Assembly (NCBI RefSeq): GCF_040187885.1
Contig: NZ_JBDPLH010000004.1
Span: forward strand, 248,001-312,000
Direction: 5' to 3'
DNA: 64,000 bases
DNA from: Roseateles_E cavernae
GTDB taxonomy: Bacteria > Pseudomonadota > Gammaproteobacteria > Burkholderiales > Burkholderiaceae_C
Part shown: one piece after another, positions 31,818 to 39,503 of the stretch
How positions within the stretch are numbered: the stretch's first letter is position 1
Layout of the letters: each line of letters opens with the position of its first letter
The notes under the pieces: generated by a model
What the model was told of the DNA's origin: nothing
The model's input: the letters and a program-made list of their open reading frames with translations, nothing else
The model's database searches: none
Made by a program: the position numbers and the translations under genes

Positions 31818-33977
31818 ATGAAGAAGTCCCCTGTGCGGCCCTGCGCCGTCCTGGCCCCCTGCGCGGGCGCCGTCCTGACCCTGCTGGGCACGCTGGCGGC
31901 CGCCGCCGAAGTCGACCCGCCCAGCACTGCGCCGACCACCGAGCTCAGGCCGGTGCTGGTGCAGGGGGTCTCGCACAAGGCCGGCGGCTTGAAGGCCCCG
32001 CAGCTGACGGCCTCGCGCCTGGCGCTGAGCGCGCTGGATACGCCGGCCAGCATCGAGAGCATCGATGTGTCCCTGCAGCAGGCCCGCGGCGACACCCGCG
32101 TGGCCGACACGGTGGGCCGCGCCACCGGCATCGCGGTGCAGGCCTCGGCCACCTCGGGCAGCACGTATTCCAGCCGCGGCTTCACCGGCAACGAGTCGGT
32201 GGCCAGCGCCGAGGACGGCCTGCGCATGGCCACGGCCTCGGGCACCCAGTCCACGCCGACCGACAGCTGGGGCTACGAGCGCATCGAGATCCTGCGCGGC
32301 CCGGCCTCGGTGCTGTATGGCGACGGCAGCATCGGCGGCCTGGTCAACCTGGTACGCAAGGCCCCGGGCCGCGAGGCGGGCGCGGAGCTGACGGCAGGCC
32401 TGGGCACGGCCGGCGACTACCGCCTGGGCCTGGGCCTGAACCAGCCCCTGAGCGCCGGCACCGCGCTGCGCGTGGACGCGCTGGCCACTGGCGGCGACGG
32501 CCATGTGCAGCGCGGCGATCACCGCCATCACAAGCTGATGAGCACGCTGCGCTGGCAGGCCACGCCCGATCTGCGCCTGGACCTGAGTCTGGATGCGCAT
32601 CGCGAGCGGCCCACCAATCATTTCGGCACGCCGCTCAAGGCCGACGGCAGCCTGTGGGCCGAGCTGCGGCGGGAGAACTACAACGTCAGCGATGCGCTCT
32701 GGCAGGTCGATCAGGACCGTGCCCGCGCGCGCCTGGACTGGCGCATCAGCGACAGCCTGAGCGCCCGCGCCGTGGCCTACCGCTTCCAGGCCGATCGCCA
32801 GTGGCGCAATCTGGAGGAATACAGCCTGGCCCAGGACGGCCAGCAGATCGAGCGCATGGGCTATCTGGGCATCCAGCACCGGCTGCGCCAATCGGGGCTG
32901 CGGGCCGACCTGCTGGCCCGCCTGGGCGCTGTGCAGGCCCTGGTGGGGGTCGAGCATATGGCGCTGGACTTCGTGCATGCCAACGACCGCTACGAGTACA
33001 GCAGCGTCAGCCGCGTGCCTTTGCAGGGTTTCGATCCCGGCCTCTACAAGGCCAGGGATGCGCTGCTGCCGCGCAGCCGCTCGGAGGTCGATCAGCAGGC
33101 CTTGTTCGCCGAGGCCAGCTGGCAGGCCGCGCCGCGCTGGCTGCTGAGCCTGGGGCTGCGCCGTGATCGCACCCGGGTGGATCGCGAGAATTTCAATCCA
33201 GCGCCCGGCACGGCGCTGCCGGCGCCCTGGGCGGCCCGCTTCAGCCCCAGCACCTGGCGGCTGGGCACGGTGTTCCAGCTCGATGCGACGCAAAGCCTTT
33301 ATGCCCAGGCCAGCACCGGCACCGATCCGGTCGGCAATGTGGTGTCGATCTCCAGCGCCAACAAGGACCTGCGCCTGACCGAGGGCCGGCAGCTCGAGCT
33401 GGGCTACAAGCGGGCCGGCGCCGGTCTGGAGTGGACGGCGGCGCTGTTCGAGATCGTCAAGGACCACATCATCACCTCGCCCCGGCCGAACCGCCCGGAC
33501 GACAGCGTGCAGGGCGGCAGCCAGCGCTCGCGCGGCCTGGAGCTCGGCGCGGTCTGGACCCCGGCGCCGGGCTGGCGTGTCGATGCCAACACCGCCCTGG
33601 TGCAGGCCCGCTACGAGCATCTGTTCGTCGTCAACGCGGCCAAGGAAACGGTCTCGCTGGCCGGCCATCGCCCGCCCAATGTGCCCGAGCGCCTGGCCAA
33701 TCTGTGGCTCAGCCACAGCGCCGGCGCCTACGAGATCGGCGCCGGGCTGCGCCATGTCGGCCAGCGTTTCACGAACCGCGAGAACGCGATGAGCCTGGCC
33801 GCCTACACGGTGCTCGATGCCAGCCTGGGCTGGCGCTTCAGCGAGGCCGCCAGCTTGCGCCTGCAGCTGCGCAATCTGGGCGACAAGCTCTACGCCAGCA
33901 GCATGGGCAGCGGCCGCGCCGCCATGCTGGGCGCGCCGCGCAGCGCCGCCCTGGTGCTGGACTGGCGGCTGCGCTGA
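31818..33977 (+). CDS. TonB-dependent outer-membrane receptor under cobalamin riboswitch control
   Basis: 719 residues with signal peptide (to about residue 30), plug domain (LDTPASIESIDVSLQQ, then YSSRGFTGN, ERIEILRGPASVLYGDGSIGG, residues about 70-180) and a 22-strand-type barrel ending in ALVLDWRLR with a terminal aromatic/basic pattern. The plug text (RGPASVLYG, GLVNLVRKAP) is of the siderophore-receptor class, not the usual BtuB. The riboswitch in front argues that its substrate is cobalamin, a corrinoid precursor or cobalt. It is followed 3 bases later by the PepSY gene. Confidence 0.87.
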   Translation: MKKSPVRPCAVLAPCAGAVLTLLGTLAAAAEVDPPSTAPTTELRPVLVQGVSHKAGGLKAPQLTASRLALSALDTPASIESIDVSLQQARGDTRVADTVGRATGIAVQASATSGSTYSSRGFTGNESVASAEDGLRMATASGTQSTPTDSWGYERIEILRGPASVLYGDGSIGGLVNLVRKAPGREAGAELTAGLGTAGDYRLGLGLNQPLSAGTALRVDALATGGDGHVQRGDHRHHKLMSTLRWQATPDLRLDLSLDAHRERPTNHFGTPLKADGSLWAELRRENYNVSDALWQVDQDRARARLDWRISDSLSARAVAYRFQADRQWRNLEEYSLAQDGQQIERMGYLGIQHRLRQSGLRADLLARLGAVQALVGVEHMALDFVHANDRYEYSSVSRVPLQGFDPGLYKARDALLPRSRSEVDQQALFAEASWQAAPRWLLSLGLRRDRTRVDRENFNPAPGTALPAPWAARFSPSTWRLGTVFQLDATQSLYAQASTGTDPVGNVVSISSANKDLRLTEGRQLELGYKRAGAGLEWTAALFEIVKDHIITSPRPNRPDDSVQGGSQRSRGLELGAVWTPAPGWRVDANTALVQARYEHLFVVNAAKETVSLAGHRPPNVPERLANLWLSHSAGAYEIGAGLRHVGQRFTNRENAMSLAAYTVLDASLGWRFSEAASLRLQLRNLGDKLYASSMGSGRAAMLGAPRSAALVLDWRLR

Positions 33978-33980
33978 GCG

Positions 33981-35480
33981 ATGAAGCGTTGGCTCCATCT
34001 GCTGCATCGCTGGCTGGGCATCGCGCTGGGCCTGCTGATCCTGCTGTGGCTGCTCTCGGGCCTGGTGATGCTGTTCGTGGCCCGTCCGGCGCTGCAGGAG
34101 AGCGAACGCCTGCAGGGGCTGGCGCCGCTGCCGGCTGCCATGCCACCCACCGCGATCACGGCGGCCCAGGCCTGGGCCGCGCTGGGCATCGCGGACGCAC
34201 CGGAGGGCCTGCGCCTGCAGCAGCAGCTGGGCCGGCCGGTCTGGCTGCTGCAGGAGGCGGGCAAGACCTGGCACGCGGTCGACGCCCTGACCGGCCAGCC
34301 GCGCGCGCCGCTGGATGAGGCGCAGGCCAGGGCGCTGGCCATCGAGCAGGGCGGGCGGCTCGGTGGCCGCCGGCTTGCCGTGGCCGAGGTCGAACTGCTG
34401 CAGCGCGACCAGTGGAGCATCTACAGCCGCTTCAACGCACAGCGCCCGCTGTACCGCGTGGCCCTGGCCGACGGCGACGAGGGGCTGGAGCTCTATATCG
34501 GCCAGCGCAGCGGCGAGCTGGTGCTGGACACGCGAGCCTGGGAGCGCGGCTGGAACTGGCTGGGCACGGTGACGCACTGGCTGTACTTCACGCCGCTGCG
34601 CGCCAACGGCCCCCTGTGGCGCGATGTGGTGCTGTGGAGCAGCGGGGCGGCGCTGGCCCTGGTGCTGCTGGGCCTGGTGCTGGGCCTGCAGCGCCTGCGC
34701 CTGCGCGGGCGCTATGCCAGCGGCAGCGTCAGTCCCTACCGCGAGCGCTGGCAGCGCTGGCACCATCTGCTGGGCCTGGGCGCTGGCCTGGTGCTGCTGA
34801 CCTGGCTGTTCAGCGGCTGGCTGTCGATGGCGCCCTGGGGCTGGCCCGGCGGCGAGCGCGCGGCGGCCGGCGAGCAGCAGCGCTGGCGCGGAGGTGCGCT
34901 GCAGCCAGACTCGCTATCGCTTCCCGATGCTCTGCCTGCCGTTCTGCCCGATGGCGTCGGCGAGCTGGCCGCGCTGCGCTTCCAGGGTCAGCATCTGTGG
35001 CTGGTTTCGGCCCCCGGCGGCAGCCGGCTGCTGGACATGCAGGGCCAGGTCTTGCCTCAGGGGCTGGACGAGGCACGGCTGCGCACGGCCGCTGCCGGCC
35101 TGCAGCCGGAGGCCCGTGTCATCGAGGCCCGCTGGCTGCACGGCCCCGATCTGCACTACTACGCGCTGCGCCACCAGACCCGCGCTTTTCCGGTCTACCG
35201 TGTGGCTTTCGACGATGCCGCCGGCAGCGTCTACTATCTGGACCCGCGCACGGCCCGCGTGGCGCTGCGGGTGGACCAGGCCGGGCGCTGGAACCGCTGG
35301 CTTTTCAATGCCCTGCATCGCTGGGACTTCCCGCCGCTGGCCGCGTCGGTGCTGGGCCGCGATCTGGTGGTCACGGCCCTGAGCCTGCTGGGCGCGGCGC
35401 TGTCGCTGAGCGGCTGTGTGCTGGCCTGGCGGCGCCTGCAAAACAGCCGCGGCCGCCGGAACAAACGGAAACCCTCATGA
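33981..35480 (+). CDS. PepSY-domain inner-membrane protein
   Basis: 499-residue membrane protein of the PepSY-associated TM family. Helices near the N-terminus (WLHLLHRWLGIALGLLILLWLLSGLVML), at about 195-225, around 255-280 and at the end. The conserved histidines in LHRWLGI and in NALHRWDFPPL at the C-terminus may bind haem or metal. Such proteins often accompany TonB receptors and are thought to reduce or transfer the imported metal complex at the inner membrane. Its stop overlaps the ferredoxin start (ATGA). In the riboswitch operon it could handle imported corrinoid. Confidence 0.85.
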   Translation: MKRWLHLLHRWLGIALGLLILLWLLSGLVMLFVARPALQESERLQGLAPLPAAMPPTAITAAQAWAALGIADAPEGLRLQQQLGRPVWLLQEAGKTWHAVDALTGQPRAPLDEAQARALAIEQGGRLGGRRLAVAEVELLQRDQWSIYSRFNAQRPLYRVALADGDEGLELYIGQRSGELVLDTRAWERGWNWLGTVTHWLYFTPLRANGPLWRDVVLWSSGAALALVLLGLVLGLQRLRLRGRYASGSVSPYRERWQRWHHLLGLGAGLVLLTWLFSGWLSMAPWGWPGGERAAAGEQQRWRGGALQPDSLSLPDALPAVLPDGVGELAALRFQGQHLWLVSAPGGSRLLDMQGQVLPQGLDEARLRTAAAGLQPEARVIEARWLHGPDLHYYALRHQTRAFPVYRVAFDDAAGSVYYLDPRTARVALRVDQAGRWNRWLFNALHRWDFPPLAASVLGRDLVVTALSLLGAALSLSGCVLAWRRLQNSRGRRNKRKPS

Positions 35481-35851
35481 GCGACGACAACACCACCACC
35501 ATCATCATCAAGCCCAGCATCCTGCCTTACCGCCGCCATCTGCTGGTCTGCACCGGTGCGCGCTGTACCCAGGACGGCGAGGCCCAGGCCATCTTCGACA
35601 GCCTGGGCGAGAAGTTCAAGGCGGCCGGCATCCACGAGGGGGCGCTGCGCGTCAAACGCAGCCGGGTCAGCTGCTTTGCGGCCTGCAAGGGCGGGCCGGT
35701 GATGTGCGTGCAGCCCGATGGCAGCTGGTACTACAACGCGAAGGGCGAGAACCTGGACCGCATCATCAGCGAGCACCTGGTCGGCGGCCGGCCGGTGGCG
35801 GATCTGCTGTTTCATCAGGGGCCGGGCGGGGCGCAGGAGCCTGAGGGCTGA
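35477..35851 (+). CDS. thioredoxin-like [2Fe-2S] ferredoxin
   Basis: 124 residues, ATG overlapping the PepSY stop. The core HLLVCTGARCTQDGEAQAIFD and the later SCFAACKGGPVMCV give the cysteines expected for a thioredoxin-fold [2Fe-2S] ferredoxin. Such ferredoxins are found in cobalamin gene clusters, where a low-potential electron donor for corrinoid cobalt reduction is needed. Third gene of the riboswitch operon; an electron-transfer role in cobalamin uptake or remodelling is inferred. The C-terminal 20 residues are Gly/Pro-rich and probably disordered. Confidence 0.85.
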   Translation: MSDDNTTTIIIKPSILPYRRHLLVCTGARCTQDGEAQAIFDSLGEKFKAAGIHEGALRVKRSRVSCFAACKGGPVMCVQPDGSWYYNAKGENLDRIISEHLVGGRPVADLLFHQGPGGAQEPEG

Positions 35852-35985
35852 GCCTGGAGGGGCGGCAAGCTGCCAATAGCTGAAGTTCGCCCGCAGCAGA
35901 CGGCAGTGTCGACCACGGGTGGTGCCTTGATAATCAAGACCTGCCCCCCGCTGGTTCGAGATGCCTGCCTTTCGTCATCATCATC

Positions 35986-36468
35986 ATGGATAAATTCTTG
36001 CTGCAGCAGCAGGTACTGGAACGGCTCGCCGAAGACCTGCAGCAAGCCGAACAGGCCGCGCGGGCGGCCCATGAGGTGGCGACTCACGAAGAAAACATCG
36101 CCGAGAACAAGTACGACACCTTGGGCCTCGAAGCCGCCTACCTGGCCACCGGCCAAGCTCGTCGCGCCGAAGTCATCCGCCAGGCGATGGCCCATTGGCG
36201 CCAGTTCCGCCCCAGCCCCTACGACGCCAGCCAAGGCATACAGCTCGGCGCGCTGGTCTGCCTGGTCGATGCCGACGACAAGCAGCAACATCTCTTTCTC
36301 GGCCCGGATGGCGGCAGCATGAAGTTGCACAGCGGCGCTCAGATCGTTCAGGTCATCAGCAGAGAAGCCCCCCTGGGCCGGGCCCTGCTGGGCAAGTGCG
36401 AGGGGGATGAGGTGTTGCTACAGGTCGCTCCACATCGACAGCAGTTTGAGGTGCTGCGGGTTGATTGA
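35986..36468 (+). CDS. GreA/GreB C-terminal-domain protein with short coiled coil
   Basis: 160 residues. N-terminal 60 residues form a short coiled coil (LLQQQVLERLAEDLQQAEQAAR), and the C-terminal 85 residues match the FKBP-like GreA/GreB C-terminal domain (IQLGALVCLVDADDKQQHLFLGP, ending VISREAPLGRALLGKCEGDEV). GreA proteins rescue backtracked RNA polymerase; here the coiled coil is about 15 residues shorter than in GreA, and there is no clear acidic D-E tip, so it may act on polymerase differently, like Gfh/Rnk-type proteins. GATAAT at 35929-35934 could be its -10 box. Confidence 0.75.
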   Translation: MDKFLLQQQVLERLAEDLQQAEQAARAAHEVATHEENIAENKYDTLGLEAAYLATGQARRAEVIRQAMAHWRQFRPSPYDASQGIQLGALVCLVDADDKQQHLFLGPDGGSMKLHSGAQIVQVISREAPLGRALLGKCEGDEVLLQVAPHRQQFEVLRVD

Positions 36469-36619
36469 GCGGCAAGCCAGGGCTTGCCGAGATGGTCAGG
36501 AACCCTCGCATATCAGCATGAGCAACCGTCGCGCACCCACATCGGGGGGGCATCAACGGGCTCCGTCGCGTTCCCCGTCCGGCAAGGGGTTCTACCCATC
36601 ACTCATCTGCAGCGCAGAG

Positions 36620-36632
36620 GGTCAGGTCTTGC
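36620..36632 (+). repeat. copy of recurrent 13-mer GGTCAGGTCTTGC (intergenic, next to the cassette array)
   Basis: Intergenic copy in the 240-base gap between the Gre-like gene and the first attC-like site. Apart from this copy and the attC-like site at 36653, I see nothing else in 36469-36710; the open frame over it is spurious. Confidence 0.6.
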
Positions 36633-36652
36633 CGCTTGATGGAAAGAAGCCA

Positions 36653-36709
36653 TATCAACGTGAAAGCTCAGCGGGCGGCGGACCCGTCCGCTGCAGTGAA
36701 GGGTTGAGC
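36653..36709 (-). repeat. attC-like site A (57 bp), end of the cassette array
   Basis: On the gene (minus) strand it starts GCTCAAC, matching RYYYAAC, and ends GTTGATA, a degenerate GTTRRRY. Inside are imperfect arms (CTGCAGCGGACGG and CCGCCCGCTGAG) with an unpaired base, as in folded attC. It begins one base after the stop of the lipoprotein gene. It is nearly identical in its core to site C at 38801. Confidence 0.7.
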
Positions 36710-36710
36710 G

Positions 36711-37160
36711 TCATTTCGGCACGAGCTTCAACCATGCCGATCCATCAGCCGCCTTGCCTGATGGAACCACTTGAAACACCGCAGCCTCCGATGAAATCGC
36801 CTGATTCGCTGGCACCGGTGTGAAGTCGCCATTCCAACGAGCGTGTAGCTCGTAGTGGACGACACGCGCACCTGAAAGAAAGGCCAGGGACATGACCCCG
36901 TCGTCTTTCGATTCCTTGGGAACTATCCGCTCGCAATACTTGTCCTGAACGCTCAGCGATTCGCAGATCGTTGAGCGAGGCGTGTACGGGTGAAAGAAGT
37001 AGACCTTGTCCCATTGAAACGGCGTCGCCGCAGTTAACCGTAACTCCTGCGCGTTCTGATCGCGCACAATGCGACCAATGGACTTACTCACACTACCAGC
37101 ATCCGAGCAACCGATCGTGACAAGTCCAAGAAGGAGGGCGAGTGGTGCCGCTGCTTTCAT
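36711..37160 (-). CDS. cassette gene: small lipoprotein of unknown function
   Basis: 149 residues from ATG 37160, which lies four bases after the R' box (GTTGAGC) of attC-like site B, the classic position for a cassette gene start. Signal peptide with lipobox TIGC at about residues 15-18. The mature part is beta-rich with two cysteines (STICES and DKYCER) and the text PFQWDKVYFFHPYTP near residue 47, which recurs in small envelope proteins of cassettes and mobile DNA. Codon use is less GC-rich than the chromosome. Function unknown. Confidence 0.7.
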   Translation of the reverse strand: MKAAAPLALLLGLVTIGCSDAGSVSKSIGRIVRDQNAQELRLTAATPFQWDKVYFFHPYTPRSTICESLSVQDKYCERIVPKESKDDGVMSLAFLSGARVVHYELHARWNGDFTPVPANQAISSEAAVFQVVPSGKAADGSAWLKLVPK

Positions 37161-37163
37161 GAT

Positions 37164-37221
37164 GCTCAACGTTTGAGTTCACCGGCTGCCAAAGGCAGTC
37201 CGGTGCAATGAGGGGTCAGGC
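37164..37221 (-). repeat. attC-like site B (58 bp)
   Basis: Gene strand: GCCTGAC (one mismatch to RYYYAAC) to GTTGAGC (perfect GTTRRRY). Arms CACCGG-A-CTGCC and GGCAG-CCGGTG pair around a TTT loop with one extrahelical base. It lies between the P-loop ATPase gene (stop 15 bases away) and the lipoprotein gene (start 4 bases away). Confidence 0.85.
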
Positions 37222-37236
37222 CGCTACCGCCAACGG

Positions 37237-38757
37237 CTAAAGGTCAAGTGCCTTGATGTATTGCATCGCCTTGTCCAACAGATACTTTTTCATGTGTGAC
37301 GCAGCGAGAGTGTTCTGACCACCTTCCAATTCCCCTGGGATCCCCTTGTCCGTTGATCGCCAGGTCGGCTCTATACAAACGTAGTCGAGATCTCCGAGAT
37401 GAAGACAGACATCCGGCTTCAGATCGCAATTCGGGAGCGATGATTTCTCGCTCTTTACATCAACCTTAGGTGCGTCTTCTTTGAGGCACTCGGCCAGCAA
37501 TTTCCCGAGCGCTTTGTTTAGAGACTTGTCGCCCTTCGCGGCCAGTGCTTGGATTCTCCGATACTCGTTTGCTGTTTCCTCCACATCGCGATTTGCTCCC
37601 GCATATGGAGTTGTGTTGATCCCAAGCTCCAACTCAATCTCTTTATAAAGCTTGCTGTTGCGCATGGTTGCTTTCGCATCCTCAAGCTTCATGGCCTGCT
37701 GCTTCAGCTTGGCCTTCGCGGACGGCTCACCCAGTGCGCGAACTGCGGCAAGGGAAACATTGGGCGGAAGTTCAAACAATCGAAGATCAACTGCCCTCAA
37801 GAGGTGGGCCATTGCAGACCGTCGTGCTTTCCAGTCCGAAACGTACAGCGGCGCCTTGTCGTCAGGCTGGTCAATGAACTCGGCTACCAGTTCAATGTCA
37901 ACCCTGTTGCGCGAACCCTGCGTGAGAGATAGGACCGTAGATCGGATTGCAGATGGCAGGTCTCCGGGAAGCACAATCCAAAGACGAGCACGGACTTTTG
38001 ACTTCAGCACCGACCATGTTTTCTCACGTTGTGATTCAGCGAAAAGATCAACTGCGTTGAAGAAGTCTGCAATGGTCTCGGTGCCGCCGAGCAAATCAAC
38101 CGCGACTTCGGTGGTTACACCAAAAGTCTCAAGGCCGTCGCCCGTGAGATTGCGGGTAGTGGCGTCTGCAACTGAATAGAAGCGTTCCTTGGGCAGTCCG
38201 TGAAAATGGTAGAAGCCCTTGGATTGGGTGTCTGCCATCGAGTCGCGACCTGTGATCCAGGCTTCGCCGGCAATCTGCTTGGCGGAAACTTCGCGCGTGA
38301 CCGGCCAAAGAACAAGTGCGGCGCCTTTCGGGTCACGAAACACCTCCAAAAGTTCAGCGAATGTTTCGCTTAGCTGTTGCAGGTCGTCTTGCGATGGGTT
38401 GTCACGACGTTCGACCAAAACTACCCGAGCACTGCTATCCCCAGGTACGAACTTGTCATGAATGAAAGCTGGAAGGGCACGAAGTGGCAAGTCTTTCGGG
38501 AAGGAGAGCACTCGAATGTTCTGGAACTGCTTCGGCAAAGTCTTCAGGAACGTGGTCTTACCGCTCCCGGACAGACCATAGAACACCTCGAACAGGCCGC
38601 CTCCACCTGTCTTAACTCGTTGGAGGAGGTAGTCGATTCGATCTGCGGCTGAATCGACGCGCTCAACAAAAAGTCCTGTATCCAAGCCCGCTGCATGGGC
38701 CCGCTGTTCAAGGAGTTCCCAGCGCTTTGGTAGTTCCAGTTTTGCGAGTGTGTTCAT
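37237..38757 (-). CDS. cassette gene: P-loop ATPase with possible nuclease-like C-terminus
   Basis: 506 residues. Walker A GLSGSGKTT at 61-69, followed by ARVVLVERRD (possible Walker B) and a helical middle. The C-terminal 60 residues contain KPDVCLHLGDLDYVCIEPTW (from residue 447), which has the D-x13-E-x-T shape of a degenerate PD-(D/E)xK nuclease core, then a helix rich in lysine. It is unlike any housekeeping ATPase I know. It is flanked by attC-like sites on both sides and less GC-rich than the chromosome. A two-domain ATPase plus nuclease-like fold on a mobile cassette is typical of anti-phage genes, but that role is inferred only. Confidence 0.7.
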   Translation of the reverse strand: MNTLAKLELPKRWELLEQRAHAAGLDTGLFVERVDSAADRIDYLLQRVKTGGGGLFEVFYGLSGSGKTTFLKTLPKQFQNIRVLSFPKDLPLRALPAFIHDKFVPGDSSARVVLVERRDNPSQDDLQQLSETFAELLEVFRDPKGAALVLWPVTREVSAKQIAGEAWITGRDSMADTQSKGFYHFHGLPKERFYSVADATTRNLTGDGLETFGVTTEVAVDLLGGTETIADFFNAVDLFAESQREKTWSVLKSKVRARLWIVLPGDLPSAIRSTVLSLTQGSRNRVDIELVAEFIDQPDDKAPLYVSDWKARRSAMAHLLRAVDLRLFELPPNVSLAAVRALGEPSAKAKLKQQAMKLEDAKATMRNSKLYKEIELELGINTTPYAGANRDVEETANEYRRIQALAAKGDKSLNKALGKLLAECLKEDAPKVDVKSEKSSLPNCDLKPDVCLHLGDLDYVCIEPTWRSTDKGIPGELEGGQNTLAASHMKKYLLDKAMQYIKALDL

Positions 38758-38800
38758 TCTGAGATTATGGGCATGGTCAGAGGAGACCGTCGTTTGAGCG

Positions 38801-38857
38801 GCCTAACGTTCGCGCTCAGCGGGCGGCGAAGCCGTCCGCTGCAGCAAAGGGTTGGTC
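38801..38857 (-). repeat. attC-like site C (57 bp)
   Basis: Gene strand: GACCAAC (one mismatch to RYYYAAC) to GTTAGGC (perfect GTTRRRY). Inner arms GCAGCGGACGGC and GCCGCCCGCTG fold around TTC with extrahelical bases. It begins 8 bases after the HEAT-repeat-like gene stop and ends 43 bases before the ATPase gene start. The core is shared with site A. Confidence 0.87.
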
Positions 38858-38864
38858 GGCATTG

Positions 38865-39272
38865 TCAACGGGCGGCCTCTGGCTGGCAGAAATCCAGAAG
38901 CCACTCAGCGTGACCACGCAATGGCTCGTCCGATGACCGAACAAGGGCTTCAATAACCCTCCTAGCTTCCGCCGGAAACAGCGCTGGGATTTCCAGAAGC
39001 GCTGTCGAGAACCCGTCGTTGTCGTGGCCTTCATCGAACCCTCGTTGATATGCCCGCAGCAGCTCAGGCAAATGGTCCAACCCGGCCAGTTCCGCGAGCG
39101 GCCAAGCTGCGGCCTCTCGTACGAAGAAGTCGCCCGTTTCCAAAAGACCCAGGAGCGCAGGGACGTCTTCCGCTGATGACTCCGCGTGCATGCGCGATGC
39201 CGCATTCACACAGGTATCAACGTCCCCGCTTGCCAGCGCTGAAACGATTTCGGACCAAGCCAGTGAGTTCAT
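38865..39272 (-). CDS. cassette gene: HEAT-repeat-like protein
   Basis: 135 residues from ATG 39272; a GTTGGGC box (39276-39282) ends just before it, again the spacing of a cassette start. The protein is all-helical with HEAT-like units: EDVPALLGLLETGDFFVREAAAWPLAEL and EARRVIEALVRSSDEPLRGHAEWLLDF. Small HEAT proteins on cassettes are often immunity or adaptor proteins; no toxin is seen beside it. Function is unknown. Confidence 0.7.
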   Translation of the reverse strand: MNSLAWSEIVSALASGDVDTCVNAASRMHAESSAEDVPALLGLLETGDFFVREAAAWPLAELAGLDHLPELLRAYQRGFDEGHDNDGFSTALLEIPALFPAEARRVIEALVRSSDEPLRGHAEWLLDFCQPEAAR

Positions 39273-39275
39273 GCT

Positions 39276-39282
39276 GCCCAAC
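39276..39282 (-). other. right boundary of the cassette array, GTTGGGC core
   Basis: A GTTRRRY core (GTTGGGC on the minus strand) four bases before the first cassette gene. I do not see a full folded attC upstream of it, so it may be an attI remnant or a recombined edge. No integrase gene follows at higher coordinates; 39283-39415 holds nothing else I can identify. Confidence 0.5.
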
Positions 39283-39415
39283 TATGTTGTCTGCGGATCA
39301 CTAACGATTTCTGCCCAAGATTTGAGCATGTGTCATGAGGGAAGGCGGCGAATGCTTACCCTGAAGCCGACGCCAACCAGCGCCTGCTTCTGGCCGACAG
39401 CATCCTCCCGCCATT

Positions 39416-39449
39416 GAAAAAGCCGGCCAGGCTCATCGCCCGCCGGCTT
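39416..39449 (-). terminator. rho-independent terminator of the FKBP gene
   Basis: On the minus strand AAGCCGGC and GCCGGCTT (8-base perfect stem, 14-base loop) are followed by a T-run, 55-88 bases after the FKBP stop codon. Confidence 0.75.
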
Positions 39450-39503
39450 CGTTGTTCATTCATTGGCTGCGGCGGCATCGCCTCGCCGCCATAGCGCGCT
39501 TGC

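Noticed and set aside
31692..34766. 1,024-codon open frame antisense to the TonB and PepSY genes
   Set aside because: Its translation is low-complexity Gln/Arg/Ala/Gly text, the usual antisense shadow of high-GC coding sequence; the plus-strand genes have clear domains.
35986..36468. True GreA transcript cleavage factor
   Set aside because: The coiled coil is too short and the acidic tip is not evident; only the C-terminal domain is clearly Gre-like.
36407..36823. 138-codon plus-strand frame over the left end of the cassette array
   Set aside because: It crosses the 3' end of the Gre-like gene, attC-like site A and the end of the lipoprotein gene, and has no recognisable protein character.
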